Positions 16,601-25,125 of a DNA stretch of 64,000 nucleotides are shown here, piece by piece. Position 1 is the first letter of the stretch; each line of letters starts with the position of its first letter. The stretch is taken from contig NZ_JBHUEJ010000031.1 in assembly GCF_042680565.1 (NCBI RefSeq), positions 1 to 64,000 on the forward strand, in the 5' to 3' direction. This DNA comes from Ottowia flava (lineage in GTDB: Bacteria > Pseudomonadota > Gammaproteobacteria > Burkholderiales > Burkholderiaceae_C). Below the pieces are notes generated by a model, which had not been told where the DNA came from, searched no databases, and was given only the letters and a program-made list of their open reading frames with translations. A program made the translations under genes and the position numbers.

Positions 16601-19600
16601 GCTTGAGTTGGGCGAGTTGGACTTTGCCTCGCTGGATGCACCAGTTGAATCGACCGCTGAGAGCCGCTCGGACGAGGTTGACTCCTTCGTTGAGGCGACA
16701 CCCGTCATCGAGCTGTTTGACGCTGCAGAAAGCAGTGGAGCCAACGATGAGATCCCCCGGCCGGCCGACGGGGGCGCGTCGTTAGCAGACGATCTGCTGG
16801 CACTGGACTTGGGCGAATTGGATTTCGCGACGCCTGCGAGCGTCGAAGAGGATCCTGTAGAAGCATCGCATGCCGTCGCGCCTGAGACGCCACACAACGA
16901 GGAAAACCTTGCCGCCAAATTGGTGAGCGATGCTGATGAAGATTTGGTCAGGCAGATTGGCGATCTGCGGATCAGTGTTCCGCTGTACAACGTCTATCTG
17001 AACGAGGCCGATGAATGGTCTCGGCAGCTCATTACCGAGTTGTCCGAGTGGGCCATGGAGTTGGATCACCCGGTCCCCGAGCGCGCGATCGCTCGGGCGC
17101 ACTCGCTCGCGGGCAGCTCCGCCACGGTCGGTTTTGCGGCCTTGTCTGATTTGTCGCGTGCCGTGGAGCACGCTCTGGAGCGCCTGCATGGCCAACCCTA
17201 TGGGACGGCTGAACAGGCGTCTGTGCTCAATGAGGCGGCCGAGGATATTCGGCGTGTGCTTCACCAGTTCGCGGCCGGCATTCTCAAGGCGCCGGCCGCC
17301 GACGTGCTACAGCGTGTTCAGTCGCTGGAGCCTACCGTTGGCGATTTGCCGCCAGCCGCAGAACCGGAAATGACGCCGGATGCGGCGGCGCCCATCCAGG
17401 CAGTTGTGCCGGCACGCCCGGTTGTCGTTCAGTCGCCGTTCGTCTCCGTCGAGGTGAGTGCTGCAAGCATTGCCGACGACATCGATGTGGTTGATGCTGT
17501 TGACCCCGACCTGTTCCCGATTTTTGAGGAAGAGGCGGAGGAGTTGATGCCGCAGCTGAGTGCGGCCATGCGCGAATGGCATGCGCATCCGCAGGAGCGC
17601 GGTCCGCGCGGTCAGGTACTTCGCGCCTTGCACACGCTCAAGGGCAGCGCGCGCCTCGCCGGTGCTTTGCGCCTGGGAGAAATGGCGCACCGTACGGAGT
17701 CGGCGATTGAAACGATCGGTATCGATGGCATCGGTGCACACGATATCGAGCCCTTGCTCGACCATCTGGATGAACTGCAGACCGCGTTCAAGCGCCTTCA
17801 AGTCGGCGAAGTCGGCGAAGTCGGCGTCGAAGGTGAAGACGTAGGTGCGTCAGCGCCCGGTGTCGAGTTGCCTGTTCAGGTTGCAGATGTGGCGCCGACC
17901 GAAACCGCCGAATCGGTGGGGCGCCCGACTGTCGAGCTGCCGAAGGAGCGGCCGGCCCTGGAGATGGGCGAAGTGGCGCTGCCAGCGCCCTTGTCCCTGG
18001 TGTCAGCGCGCGTGGCAGCTGGCCAGTCGGTGCGCGTGCGGAGCCAGTTGTTGGATCGGCTCGTGGCTCAGGCTGGCGAGCTGATGACATCGCGGGCGCG
18101 GCTGGAATCTGAAGTCGGTCAACTGCGCAATTCGCTGAGCGAGCTGACCGGCAACCTGGAGCGGTTGCGTGTTCAGCTTCGCGACGTTGAATTGCAGGCA
18201 GAAACGCAGATGCAGTCGCGGCTGGCTTTGTCGAAGGACGCACAGCAGAACTTCGATCCGCTCGAGTTTGACCGCTTCACGCGGATGCAGGAACTGACAC
18301 GGATGATGGCTGAGTCGGTTAACGACGTGGCCACTGTGCAGCGGAGCCTGCAGCGCGCGATCGAAGCCAGTGAAGACGACCTTGCGGCGCAGGCGCGCCA
18401 GTCGCGGGAACTGCAGCGCGACCTGCTGCGCACGCGCATGGTGGAGTTCGAAGGCATTTCCGAGCGCCTGTACCGCGTCGTCCGTCAGGCCTCCAAGGAG
18501 ACCGGCAAGCAGGTCCGCCTGGACATCAGCGGTGGCTCGATCGAAATGGACCGCGGCATCCTGGACCGGATGACGCCCGCTTTCGAGCATCTGCTGCGCA
18601 ACTGTGTTGTGCACGGTATCGAAAATCAGGCCATGCGCGCAGCGCGAAGCAAGGATTCGATCGGTCTGATTGCCATTGAGGTGCAGCAGGCAGGAAACGA
18701 CGTGGCCGTCGAGTTCCGCGACGACGGTGCCGGCCTCAATCTGCGCCGCATTCGTGAGCGTGCGCTGCAGCAGGGGCTTATCTCCGCCGATCGCGAGCTG
18801 AGCGACGCTGAGGTCGGCAACCTGATCTTCTCGCCCGGATTCTCGACCGCCACCGAAGTCACCGAACTCGCCGGCCGTGGAGTTGGCATGGACGTCGTGC
18901 GCACCGAGGTCCAATCGCTTGGCGGACGCATCGAGACCAGTTCTCGCGAAGGTCAGGGCTCGGCGTTCCGCCTGGTGTTGCCGCTCACCACCGCTGTCAC
19001 GCACGTGGTGATGATGCGCGCTGGCCAGCTGACCGTGGGTGTCCCTTCCAATCTGGTCGAAATCGTGCAACGCGCGCCGGCCAAGGACCTGGATGACGCG
19101 TACGGTTCGGGCGTTTACCGCTACGGCGAAGAATCGCTGCCGTTCTTCTGGTCTGGCGCCTTGCTGCAGAGTTCTCAGCGCAGCACCGAACCGCGGGGCC
19201 GAGCGACTCCCGTCGTGATTTTCCGCTCAGCCGCACAGAGGGTGGCTGTCCACGTGGATGAGGTGCTGGGCAACCAGGAAGTCGTGGTCAAGGCGCTTGG
19301 CCCGCAGCTGTCGCGCTTGCCGGGCTTGGTCGCCATCACGGCGCTCGCTTCAGGTGCCGTGGCTCTGATCTACAACCCGGTGGCGCTGGCCTCGGTGTAC
19401 GGTGAGCAGGCCCATGCGCTGACCGGCCAGATCCCGAGCACCGAGGTTGTGGCGGCGCCCGGAGCGCCGGTTGAGCCGGTGGCGCCTGCGCTGGCCCCGC
19501 ACTCGGATATTCCGCTGGTGCTGGTCGTTGACGATTCCATCACCGTGCGCCGGGTCACGCAGCGCCTGCTGCAGCGCGAAGGCTACCGCGTGGCCTTGGC

Positions 19601-19889
19601 GGCCGACGGTCTGCAGGGCCTGGAGCGGCTGCAGGCCGAGCGGCCAGCGGTTGTGCTGTCCGACATCGAGATGCCGCGCATGGACGGCTTCGACTTTGTG
19701 CGCAACATCCGCGCCGACGAGAAGCTGGCCGACTTGCCTGTGATCATGATCACTTCGCGCATCGCGGAAAAGCACCGCGAACACGCTCGCGAGCTGGGCG
19801 TCAGTCACTATCTCGGCAAGCCGTACTCGGAAGACGAGCTGCTTGGCCTGATCAAGGGCTACACCACGGTCGCGGCGCTCGCCAAGTGA
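13641..19889 (+). CDS. pilL: Hybrid histidine kinase ChpA/PilL with several phosphotransfer domains
   Basis: A 2082-residue cytoplasmic kinase that phosphorylates PilG and PilH. The Hpt domains I can see have H742 (FHTLKGSSRM), H1154 (AHSLAGSSAT) and H1331 (LHTLKGSARL). A degenerate helical bundle near residues 470-540 lacks a clear histidine. The catalytic domain has the N-box HLLRNCVVHGIE (about 1648-1660) and G-box GRGVGMDVV (about 1744-1752), followed by a CheW-like domain. A C-terminal receiver has D2008 (VVLSDIEMP). It is shorter than the Pseudomonas ChpA (about 2470 residues). Linkers between Hpt domains are acidic and Pro/Ala-rich, with LGELDFA repeats. Confidence 0.95.
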   Translation: MVTNGQIRTEESSGFVAGDLGPLAWVLDETRKSIDLATKSLKRYARDAEAARGVDLAAVDASQLRIARQHLHQVVGALEMVGQSVAAQMVRAMETAVQQYVLRPESCTEADAAKLEHAGFALVDYLENQLSDKPRAALGLFPQYRQMLEMAGADRIHPADLWDHAWQWADPATPAAAQRIAYGPEIRGRLDQRVLKIMKRGDVNAASELGVIALGLADGEAARHPVIFWKLSAAFFEALAKALVPMDVYAKRAASRILLQYTSLARGDQSVSERLAQDLLFFVAQSRPAASSPAPVVAAVKQAWGLDSYLPVTYEEPAFGLYDPAVLAQARRRVESVKENWSALAGGDMARLKACVDQFGLVVESLNKLHANGRPMSDALTRVAQQVAHSAQPPSPELSMETATAVLFLEASFTDFQPADALFTQRLIQLAERLDAVRTHHAAPALEPWMEELYRSFSDRQTMGTVIGELRATLSEIEQHLDQFFRHPVNKDVLNSVPGLMGQMKGVLSVLGLDQAALAVTRMRETVESLLTSDQEPAPSGSTAQFEKLGTNAGALGFLIDMMGYQPVLARRLFVFDVDAGELRHVSGREKVPAVDAVKPQVLDLELDLSDDVGPASDFDRLSELEPEVLPGQLEQLAARAALEEKPALAQAAAHAADLARRQDSDQLPGALESVSAAAGAPAPPLAVGPSAETGFEDDDDLLDIFLEEAREVVQNGQEAVAVLRNAPADGEQLTTLRRAFHTLKGSSRMVGLSEFGEAAWSMEQVLNAWLAEQKPASEALAAVAGETLQGFAGWIEDIAGKRADHWQAAPFQLVADALRQDGQQLPLMLPGEVVKPASNTPSVDLSIIGGQDGTDAALSVEAPESQDSDTRLIGELAQPASRTPDSLPALAGFELPDLSLPPEPEQRTPDASSPMFASDVPEWSDEDFDLEGTIEAVDLDGSVVPVSEPVAVDGVLLPKHEAEEFQGDAEGVQGVAVLATDEPIVGLELGELDFASLDAPVESTAESRSDEVDSFVEATPVIELFDAAESSGANDEIPRPADGGASLADDLLALDLGELDFATPASVEEDPVEASHAVAPETPHNEENLAAKLVSDADEDLVRQIGDLRISVPLYNVYLNEADEWSRQLITELSEWAMELDHPVPERAIARAHSLAGSSATVGFAALSDLSRAVEHALERLHGQPYGTAEQASVLNEAAEDIRRVLHQFAAGILKAPAADVLQRVQSLEPTVGDLPPAAEPEMTPDAAAPIQAVVPARPVVVQSPFVSVEVSAASIADDIDVVDAVDPDLFPIFEEEAEELMPQLSAAMREWHAHPQERGPRGQVLRALHTLKGSARLAGALRLGEMAHRTESAIETIGIDGIGAHDIEPLLDHLDELQTAFKRLQVGEVGEVGVEGEDVGASAPGVELPVQVADVAPTETAESVGRPTVELPKERPALEMGEVALPAPLSLVSARVAAGQSVRVRSQLLDRLVAQAGELMTSRARLESEVGQLRNSLSELTGNLERLRVQLRDVELQAETQMQSRLALSKDAQQNFDPLEFDRFTRMQELTRMMAESVNDVATVQRSLQRAIEASEDDLAAQARQSRELQRDLLRTRMVEFEGISERLYRVVRQASKETGKQVRLDISGGSIEMDRGILDRMTPAFEHLLRNCVVHGIENQAMRAARSKDSIGLIAIEVQQAGNDVAVEFRDDGAGLNLRRIRERALQQGLISADRELSDAEVGNLIFSPGFSTATEVTELAGRGVGMDVVRTEVQSLGGRIETSSREGQGSAFRLVLPLTTAVTHVVMMRAGQLTVGVPSNLVEIVQRAPAKDLDDAYGSGVYRYGEESLPFFWSGALLQSSQRSTEPRGRATPVVIFRSAAQRVAVHVDEVLGNQEVVVKALGPQLSRLPGLVAITALASGAVALIYNPVALASVYGEQAHALTGQIPSTEVVAAPGAPVEPVAPALAPHSDIPLVLVVDDSITVRRVTQRLLQREGYRVALAADGLQGLERLQAERPAVVLSDIEMPRMDGFDFVRNIRADEKLADLPVIMITSRIAEKHREHARELGVSHYLGKPYSEDELLGLIKGYTTVAALAK
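17802..17828 (+). repeat. In-frame 9-bp tandem repeat in pilL
   Basis: GTCGGCGAA occurs twice and then as GTCGGCGTC, encoding VGEVGEVGV in the linker after the third Hpt domain. Slippage here would change linker length in units of three residues without breaking the frame. Confidence 0.7.
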
Positions 19890-19925
19890 CGCGGTCGGCC
19901 TGGCCCGACCGCTAGAATCGGGTGC

Positions 19926-20525
19926 ATGGCCGATGCTGTGCAGCCGATCAACTTGACGAACCACTTCCTCATCGCCATGCCGGGCATGGAGGATGGGACC
20001 TTCGCCGGCAGCGTCGTGTACGTGTGCGAGCACAGCGAGCGGGGCGCACTCGGGTTGATCATCAACAAGCCGGGCGACATCAACCTGGGCGACTTGTTCG
20101 AGAAGGTCGATCTCCCGCTGGACCGCAAGGAGCTGAGCGCACAGCCCGTCTTCCACGGCGGCCCCCTGCAGACCGAGCGCGGCTTTGTGCTGCACGACCC
20201 GATGATCGCGGACGGGCTGGGCGCCGACGAGTCCATCTACGCCTCGACGCTGGCGGTGCCCGGCGGGCTGGAGATGACGACCTCGAAGGACGTGCTGGAA
20301 GCCATGTCCAGCGGCGGCGGCCCGCGTCGCGTGTTGATCACCCTGGGGTTTTCTTCATGGGGCGAAGGGCAGCTCGAATCTGAAATTGCGGGCAACAGCT
20401 GGCTCACGGTCGATGCCGACATCAGCGTGATCTTCGATTCGCCCATCGAACAGCGCTACGACCGTGCCATGCGCTTGCTGGGCCTGGAGGCCTGGATGCT
20501 GTCGCCCGACGCGGGGCACGCCTGA
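19926..20525 (+). CDS. YqgE/AlgH family protein
   Basis: A 199-residue UPF0301 protein. Conserved segments are NHFLIAMPGMEDGTFAGSVV, CEHSERGALGLIINKP, VFHGGPLQTERGFVLH and LGFSSWGEGQLESEI. The biochemical function is unknown, and the AlgH name comes from an alginate phenotype in Pseudomonas. It starts 37 nt after pilL and abuts ruvX with no gap (TGA then ATG). The yqgE-ruvX(yqgF)-pyrR-pyrB order is widely conserved in proteobacteria. Confidence 0.92.
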   Translation: MADAVQPINLTNHFLIAMPGMEDGTFAGSVVYVCEHSERGALGLIINKPGDINLGDLFEKVDLPLDRKELSAQPVFHGGPLQTERGFVLHDPMIADGLGADESIYASTLAVPGGLEMTTSKDVLEAMSSGGGPRRVLITLGFSSWGEGQLESEIAGNSWLTVDADISVIFDSPIEQRYDRAMRLLGLEAWMLSPDAGHA

Positions 20526-20981
20526 ATGGCCGCGCCCGCCCTCGCGCCAGGCGCCGCCGCTCCTGCCTCCGTATCGGCACCATGGGACGTGCCGGCCTCA
20601 CAAGCCAGTTTCCTCGCCTTCGACTTTGGCTTGAAGCGCACCGGCGTCGCCAGCGGCAACCGAATCACGCGCACCGCGACGCCCCAGGCCACCATCCGCG
20701 CTGAAGGCGATGCGCGCTGGCCGCAGGTACAGGCGCGCATTGCGGAATGGCAGCCCGACGCGCTCGTCATCGGCGTGCCGTTTCACCCCGATGGTGCCGC
20801 GCACGACAACACGCGCCGTGCGCAGAAATTCGGGCGCCAGTTGCGCGCCCGCTTTGGCTTGCCGGTCTACGAGGTGGACGAGCGTTACAGCACCACCGAA
20901 GCGCGTTCGCAGGGCGCGCTCGACGCCGATGCCGCCGCCGCCGCCATCATCCTGGAACAATTCTTGAGGGGTCTCCCATGA
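20526..20981 (+). CDS. ruvX: Putative pre-16S rRNA nuclease / Holliday junction resolvase-like YqgF
   Basis: A 151-residue RNase H-fold protein. YqgF processes the 5' end of 16S rRNA. Active-site features are D33 in FDFGLKRTGVA, the GVPFHPDG strand, DERYSTTEA and the terminal aspartate in LDADAAAAAIILE. The N-terminal 25 residues are Ala/Pro-rich and not conserved, so translation might begin internally, but the only in-frame ATG lies at the yqgE stop. It overlaps pyrR by ATGA. Confidence 0.92.
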   Translation: MAAPALAPGAAAPASVSAPWDVPASQASFLAFDFGLKRTGVASGNRITRTATPQATIRAEGDARWPQVQARIAEWQPDALVIGVPFHPDGAAHDNTRRAQKFGRQLRARFGLPVYEVDERYSTTEARSQGALDADAAAAAIILEQFLRGLP

Positions 20982-21478
20982 GTTCACTGGCGCTCGACGC
21001 CGAGGCGCTGTATGCCGATCTGGTGCAAGGTGTGCGCCCGCTGTTGACGGCCGACACGCGCCTGGTCGGCATCGTCTCCGGCGGCCAGTGGCTGGCCGAG
21101 CGGCTGCAGCGCGACCTGGGCCGCAAAGGCACGCCCGGCGCCATCTCGTCGGCATTGCACCGCGACGACTTTGCCAAGCGGGGCCTCGCCGCTGCCGGCC
21201 AAACCACCCTGCCGTTTGAGGTGAACGGCGCCGACATCCTGTTGCTCGACGATGTGCTCTACACCGGCCGCACCATCCGCGCCGTGCTCAACGAGCTGTT
21301 CGACTACGGCCGCCCGGCGCGGGTGCGCCTGGCCGTGCTGGTCGATCGCGGCGGTCGCCAGTTGCCCGTCGCGGCCGACTTCGCTGCCGCGCGCGTCACC
21401 GTGCCGGCGGGGCAGTCGCTGGCACTCGCGCAAGGTGATGCCGGGTCTTTCAGTTTCCGCATCGAACACAAGGGGTGA
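20978..21478 (+). CDS. pyrR: Uracil phosphoribosyltransferase / pyr regulator PyrR
   Basis: A 166-residue type I phosphoribosyltransferase. The PRPP loop reads ILLLDDVLYTGRTIRAV, with SALHRDDF upstream. In Bacillus PyrR is an mRNA-binding attenuator. In proteobacteria it is usually regarded as a UPRTase-like enzyme, and no anti-terminator structure was seen here. The ATG at 20978 overlaps the ruvX stop, and the TGA at 21476-21478 overlaps the proposed GTG of pyrB. The four genes from yqgE are thus translationally coupled. Confidence 0.93.
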   Translation: MSSLALDAEALYADLVQGVRPLLTADTRLVGIVSGGQWLAERLQRDLGRKGTPGAISSALHRDDFAKRGLAAAGQTTLPFEVNGADILLLDDVLYTGRTIRAVLNELFDYGRPARVRLAVLVDRGGRQLPVAADFAAARVTVPAGQSLALAQGDAGSFSFRIEHKG

Positions 21479-22443
21479 CCGTGCTGGCCCGACGCAACCC
21501 GCAACTCAACAAGAACGGCGAGCTGATCCACCTGCTCAGCACGGAAGGGCTGTCGCGCGACATCCTCACGCACATCCTCGACACAGCGGCGCAGTTCGTC
21601 AGCGTGAGCGACCGCGAGGTCAAGAAAGTGCCGCTGCTGCGCGGCAAGAGCGTGTTCAACCTGTTCTTCGAGAACAGCACCCGCACGCGCACCACGTTCG
21701 ACATTGCTGCCACGCGCTTGTCGGCCGACGTGTACACGCTCGACATCGCGCGCTCGTCCACCGCCAAGGGCGAATCGCTGCTCGACACCGTGGCCAACCT
21801 CAGCGCCATGGCGGCCGACATCTTTGTCGTGCGCCACAGCGAAAGTGGCGCGCCCTACCTGCTGGCCGAGCATGTCGCGCCGCACGTGCACGTGGTCAAC
21901 GCGGGCGACGGGCGGCACGCGCACCCCACGCAGGGGCTGCTCGACATGTACACCATCCGTCACTACAAGAAGGACTTTTCCAACCTGGTGGTGGCCATCG
22001 TGGGCGACGTGCTGCACTCGCGCGTGGCGCGCTCGGACATCCATGCGCTGACCACGCTTGGCGCGGCCGAGGTGCGCGTGGTTGGCCCGCGCACGCTGGC
22101 GCCGGGCGACTTCGGCCCGATGGGCGTGCGCGTGTGCCACACGCTGGAAGAAGGCATCAAGGACGCCGATGTGGTCATCATGCTGCGCCTGCAGAACGAA
22201 CGCATGAGCGGCGCGCTGCTGCCCTCCAGCCAGGAATTCTTCAAGAGCTTCGGCCTCACGCCCGACAAGCTGCGCTGGGCCAAGCCCGACGCCATCGTCA
22301 TGCACCCGGGCCCGATCAACCGCGGGGTCGAGATCGATTCGCAGGTGGTCGATGGCCAGCAAAGCGTGATCCTGCCGCAGGTGACTTTCGGCATTGCGGT
22401 GCGCATGGCGGTCATGAGCATCGTCGCGGGCAACGAGGCATAA
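21475..22443 (+). CDS. pyrB: Aspartate carbamoyltransferase catalytic subunit
   Basis: A 322-residue ATCase that condenses carbamoyl phosphate with aspartate in pyrimidine synthesis. The carbamoyl-phosphate loop FENSTRTRTTFD, the SSTAKGESLLD loop with its catalytic lysine, the HAHPTQGLLDMYT motif and MHPGPINRGVEID are intact. The start is GTG: either 21475 (overlapping the pyrR stop as GTGA) or 21481, which is better spaced from AAGGGG. A regulatory pyrI subunit is absent. Instead a degenerate dihydroorotase follows, as in dodecameric class A ATCases. Confidence 0.95.
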   Translation: MTVLARRNPQLNKNGELIHLLSTEGLSRDILTHILDTAAQFVSVSDREVKKVPLLRGKSVFNLFFENSTRTRTTFDIAATRLSADVYTLDIARSSTAKGESLLDTVANLSAMAADIFVVRHSESGAPYLLAEHVAPHVHVVNAGDGRHAHPTQGLLDMYTIRHYKKDFSNLVVAIVGDVLHSRVARSDIHALTTLGAAEVRVVGPRTLAPGDFGPMGVRVCHTLEEGIKDADVVIMLRLQNERMSGALLPSSQEFFKSFGLTPDKLRWAKPDAIVMHPGPINRGVEIDSQVVDGQQSVILPQVTFGIAVRMAVMSIVAGNEA

Positions 22444-22590
22444 CGTGGACCACCCCCAGGCTCCACGCGCTGCGCGCTGTTGCGCCACCCCCCTCGAGGG
22501 GGCGCCGCCGCTGGCCGGTGCAAGCCCGGCCAGGGCGGCTGCTGGCGTGGCCTGCTCCGCGGCCATTCGATCGGGTGCGTGGGCTGATCA
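22444..22590 (+). repeat. Family B hairpin repeat, copy B2 (variant)
   Basis: The copy starts at the pyrB stop. Its stem TGGCCGG/CCGGCCA (22512-22518 and 22526-22532) encloses the loop TGCAAGC. It ends with the same GGCCTGCTCCGCGGCCATT block as B1. The 5' half differs from the other copies, with a CGCGCTGCGCGC tract and a CCCCCCTCGAGGGGG palindrome. Confidence 0.72.
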
Positions 22591-22605
22591 GGCCTTGTGT
22601 GAACT

Positions 22606-22667
22606 ACTTAATTGATAGCTGGCCGCGCAAGCTGCGCCAGGGCCAGACGCCGATTTGACACTTAAAC
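22606..22667 (+). repeat. Family A element, copy A6
   Basis: The core TTGATAGCTGGCCGCGCAAG is followed by CCAGGGCCAGACGCCGATTT and GACACTTAAA, which stops 2-3 bases before the pyrC' ATG. B2 and A6 together fill the entire pyrB-pyrC' gap. Confidence 0.72.
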
Positions 22668-22668
22668 C

Positions 22669-23979
22669 ATGAAACTCCTGATCCAGCACGGCCGGGTGAT
22701 CGACCCGGCCACCGGGCGCGATGAAGTGAGCGATGTGGCCATCGCTGCCGGCCGCATCCTGGGCATCGGCAAGACGCCAGCCGACTTCGCGCCCAACCGC
22801 ACCATCGACGCGCGCGGCTGCTGGGTGCTGCCTGGTCTGGTCGACCTCACGGCGCGCCTGCGCGAGCCGGGGCACGAACACGCCCGCATGCTGGAAAGCG
22901 AGATGGCCGCCGCCGTCGCCGGTGGCGTGACCAGCCTGGTCTGCCCGCCCGACACCGACCCGATCCTGGACGAGCCCGGCCTCGTCGAAATGCTGCGCAC
23001 CCGTGCCGAGCGCCTGCACCAGGCCCGCGTGTTCCCGCAGGGCGCCCTCACGCGCGGGCTGAAGGGCGAGGTGTTGACCGAAATGGGCCAGCTGACCGAC
23101 GCGGGCTGCGTGGCCTTCGGCCAGGCCGACGCGCCCATCGTCAACACCCAGGTGCTGCAGCGCGCACTGCAATACGCCAGCACCTTTGGCTACGCCGTCT
23201 GGTTTCGCCCGCTCGACCCTTGGCTGGGCACGGGCGTGGCCGCCAGTGGCCCGCTGGCCATGCGCATGGGGCTGGCCGGTGTTCCGACCACGGCCGAAAC
23301 CATTGCGCTGCACACCCTGTTCGAACTGCTGCGCGCCCTGCGCGGCAGCGGCGCCGGTCCGCGTGTGCACCTCTCGCGCCTGTCCAGCGCGGCGGGCGTC
23401 GAGCTGCTGCGCCAAGCCAAGGCCGAGGGTCTCAACGTCACCGCCGACATCAGCATCAACTCGCTGCACCTGACCGACCACGACATCGGCTACTACGACA
23501 CCCGCACCCGCCTTACGCCGCCGCTGCGCCAGCAGCGCGACCGCGATGCGCTGGGCGCGGCGCTGCTCGACGGCACCGTCGACGCGCTGGTGTCCGACCA
23601 CACCCCGGTCGAAAACGACGCCAAGCACCTGCCCTTTGCCGAGGCCGAACCCGGCGCCACCGGGCTCGAATTGCTGCTGCCGCTGGCGCTCAAATGGGGC
23701 GCCTCGGCCGGCGAGGGCGCGGAATCGCGCGCGCTGGCCGCCGTCACCAGCGCGCCCGCGCGTGTGCTGGGCCACGCACTGGGCACACTGCAGGCCAGCT
23801 GCGGCCGTCTGGCCGAAGGCGGCGTGGCCGACCTGTGCGTGTTCGATCCCGAAGCGCGCTGGACCGTCGCGCCCGACGCGCTGCGCAGCCAGGGCAAGCA
23901 CACGCCGTTTGAAGGCTACGAACTGGCCGGCCGCGTGCGGTGCACGCTGGTGGGCGGCCACCTGGCGCACGGTGGCTGA
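22669..23979 (+). CDS. Dihydroorotase-like protein PyrC' (probably non-catalytic)
   Basis: A 436-residue amidohydrolase-fold protein of the class I dihydroorotase family. The metal-binding HxH of active enzymes (VDxHxHLREPG) is replaced: the segment reads GLVDLTARLREPG (about 49-61). The later TPHHLLL-type histidine motif is replaced by SINSLHLT. The DHTPVENDAKHLPF and C-terminal GGVADLCVFDP segments remain. In Pseudomonas the inactive PyrC' encoded after pyrB is structural, needed for ATCase assembly. That role is inferred here. An active dihydroorotase should be encoded elsewhere. Confidence 0.9.
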   Translation: MKLLIQHGRVIDPATGRDEVSDVAIAAGRILGIGKTPADFAPNRTIDARGCWVLPGLVDLTARLREPGHEHARMLESEMAAAVAGGVTSLVCPPDTDPILDEPGLVEMLRTRAERLHQARVFPQGALTRGLKGEVLTEMGQLTDAGCVAFGQADAPIVNTQVLQRALQYASTFGYAVWFRPLDPWLGTGVAASGPLAMRMGLAGVPTTAETIALHTLFELLRALRGSGAGPRVHLSRLSSAAGVELLRQAKAEGLNVTADISINSLHLTDHDIGYYDTRTRLTPPLRQQRDRDALGAALLDGTVDALVSDHTPVENDAKHLPFAEAEPGATGLELLLPLALKWGASAGEGAESRALAAVTSAPARVLGHALGTLQASCGRLAEGGVADLCVFDPEARWTVAPDALRSQGKHTPFEGYELAGRVRCTLVGGHLAHGG

Positions 23980-24087
23980 AGCCATGACACGCTGGCGCAG
24001 CACGCTGCGGCGATGCGCGGCTGCGCAGACGACTCCTCTGCCTTTGTTTGGGGTCGGTGCACGCATCTGGCCGCGCCCACAACAGCC

Positions 24088-24840
24088 GTGAAAGTCTTCA
24101 CCGCCACCTGGCTGCTGATGCGCGGCGGCGCGCACATCGCGCGCGGCTGGTGGACCATCCGCACGCGCTTTCCGCAACTGACCCAGGCTGAGCGCGAGGC
24201 CGAAGTCCAGCGCTGGGCCGCCGGCTTCCTGCGCGTGTGGCGGATCGACCTGCAGGTGCATGGCGCGCCGCCCAAGGACGGGCCGCTCATGCTGGTGGCC
24301 AACCACATCTCCTGGCTCGACATCCTGGTGCTGCACGCGGCCGGGTTCTGCCGCTTTGTCGCCAAGTCCGACATCAAAGGCTGGCCCGTCATCGGCCACA
24401 TGGCCACCCAGGCCGGCACGCTCTACATCGAACGCGAATCGCGCCGCGACGCCCTGCGCGTGGTGCACCACATGCGCGACGCGCTGTTGCGCGGCGAAGT
24501 GGTCGGCGTCTTCCCCGAGGGCACCACCAGCGACGGCCAAAGCCTGCTGCCCTTTCACGCCAACCTGATCCAGGCCGCGGTATCGGCCGCCGCGCCGGTT
24601 TTGCCCGTGGCGCTGGAGTTCGTCGACGCGCGCACAGGGCGCATCAGCATGGCGCCCATCTACATCGGTGATCAGACCCTCGCCGGCTCCGTCTGGCGCA
24701 CGTTGACCACCCCCGGCATCCGCGCCGTCGTGACCTACGGCGCGCCGCAGCTGCCCGTTGGCCGCGAACGGCGCGAATGGGCCGCCGCCCTGAAAACCAG
24801 CGTCGCTGCCCTGCGCCAGCACACGGCTGCTCCTGAATAA
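24088..24840 (+). CDS. 1-acyl-sn-glycerol-3-phosphate acyltransferase-like protein
   Basis: About 250 residues of the PlsC/LPLAT family, which acylates lysophosphatidic acid or related lipids at the inner membrane. The four acyltransferase blocks are visible: NHISWLDI (catalytic H and D), the KSDIKGWPVIG region, FPEGTTSDG and the PVLPVALEF strand. I placed the start at GTG 24088 (VKVFTATWLL), which begins the first hydrophobic segment. An in-frame ATG at 24013 would add 25 Cys/Ser-rich residues that look unlike the family. It is close behind pyrC', probably on the same transcript. The paralogue group (PlsC or ornithine-lipid OlsA) is not settled. Confidence 0.85.
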   Translation: MKVFTATWLLMRGGAHIARGWWTIRTRFPQLTQAEREAEVQRWAAGFLRVWRIDLQVHGAPPKDGPLMLVANHISWLDILVLHAAGFCRFVAKSDIKGWPVIGHMATQAGTLYIERESRRDALRVVHHMRDALLRGEVVGVFPEGTTSDGQSLLPFHANLIQAAVSAAAPVLPVALEFVDARTGRISMAPIYIGDQTLAGSVWRTLTTPGIRAVVTYGAPQLPVGRERREWAAALKTSVAALRQHTAAPE

Positions 24841-24890
24841 ATAGCTTGTCGCGCAAGTGGTTGTAGGGCTAGTGGGCGATTTTTATAGGA
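24838..24890 (+). repeat. Family A element, copy A7
   Basis: The copy begins at the stop codon of the acyltransferase gene: TAAATAGCTTGTCGCGCAAG, then TGGTTGTAGGGCTAG and GGGCGATTTTTATAG. It is followed by 235 bp without other recognised features before the beta-helix gene. Confidence 0.72.
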
Positions 24891-25125
24891 GTCGCTGACC
24901 CCGCCGCACGGCTTGGGTCCCATGTCGCATGCCGCCGCCCGCCCCAAAATACCCAGTTTCAGGGATATGCACTTTGAAACATCCCGGCTAGGCTCGTCCC
25001 CATCTGTTCGCAGGTCGATGGACCGCTGCGGCTCAAAGGCATCCGGCCCTGGCAGCGCCCGCCGGGGCGCCGCACCATCTACCGACCGAACGGCCCCGTT
25101 CCACTTCCTGCTCAAGGTGCTGTGC

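Noticed and set aside
20978..21478. PyrR-dependent attenuator before pyrB
   Set aside because: pyrR and pyrB overlap, leaving no leader, and no terminator/antiterminator pair was seen upstream of the operon.
24013..24087. N-terminal extension of the PlsC-like protein from the ATG at 24013
   Set aside because: The 25 added residues are Cys/Ser-rich and unlike the family; GTG 24088 begins the first hydrophobic segment, though the choice is not certain.
22588..24822. A 744-codon minus-strand open frame over pyrC' and the acyltransferase
   Set aside because: No domain or signal is visible; the plus-strand genes are recognised families and high GC leaves such frames open.
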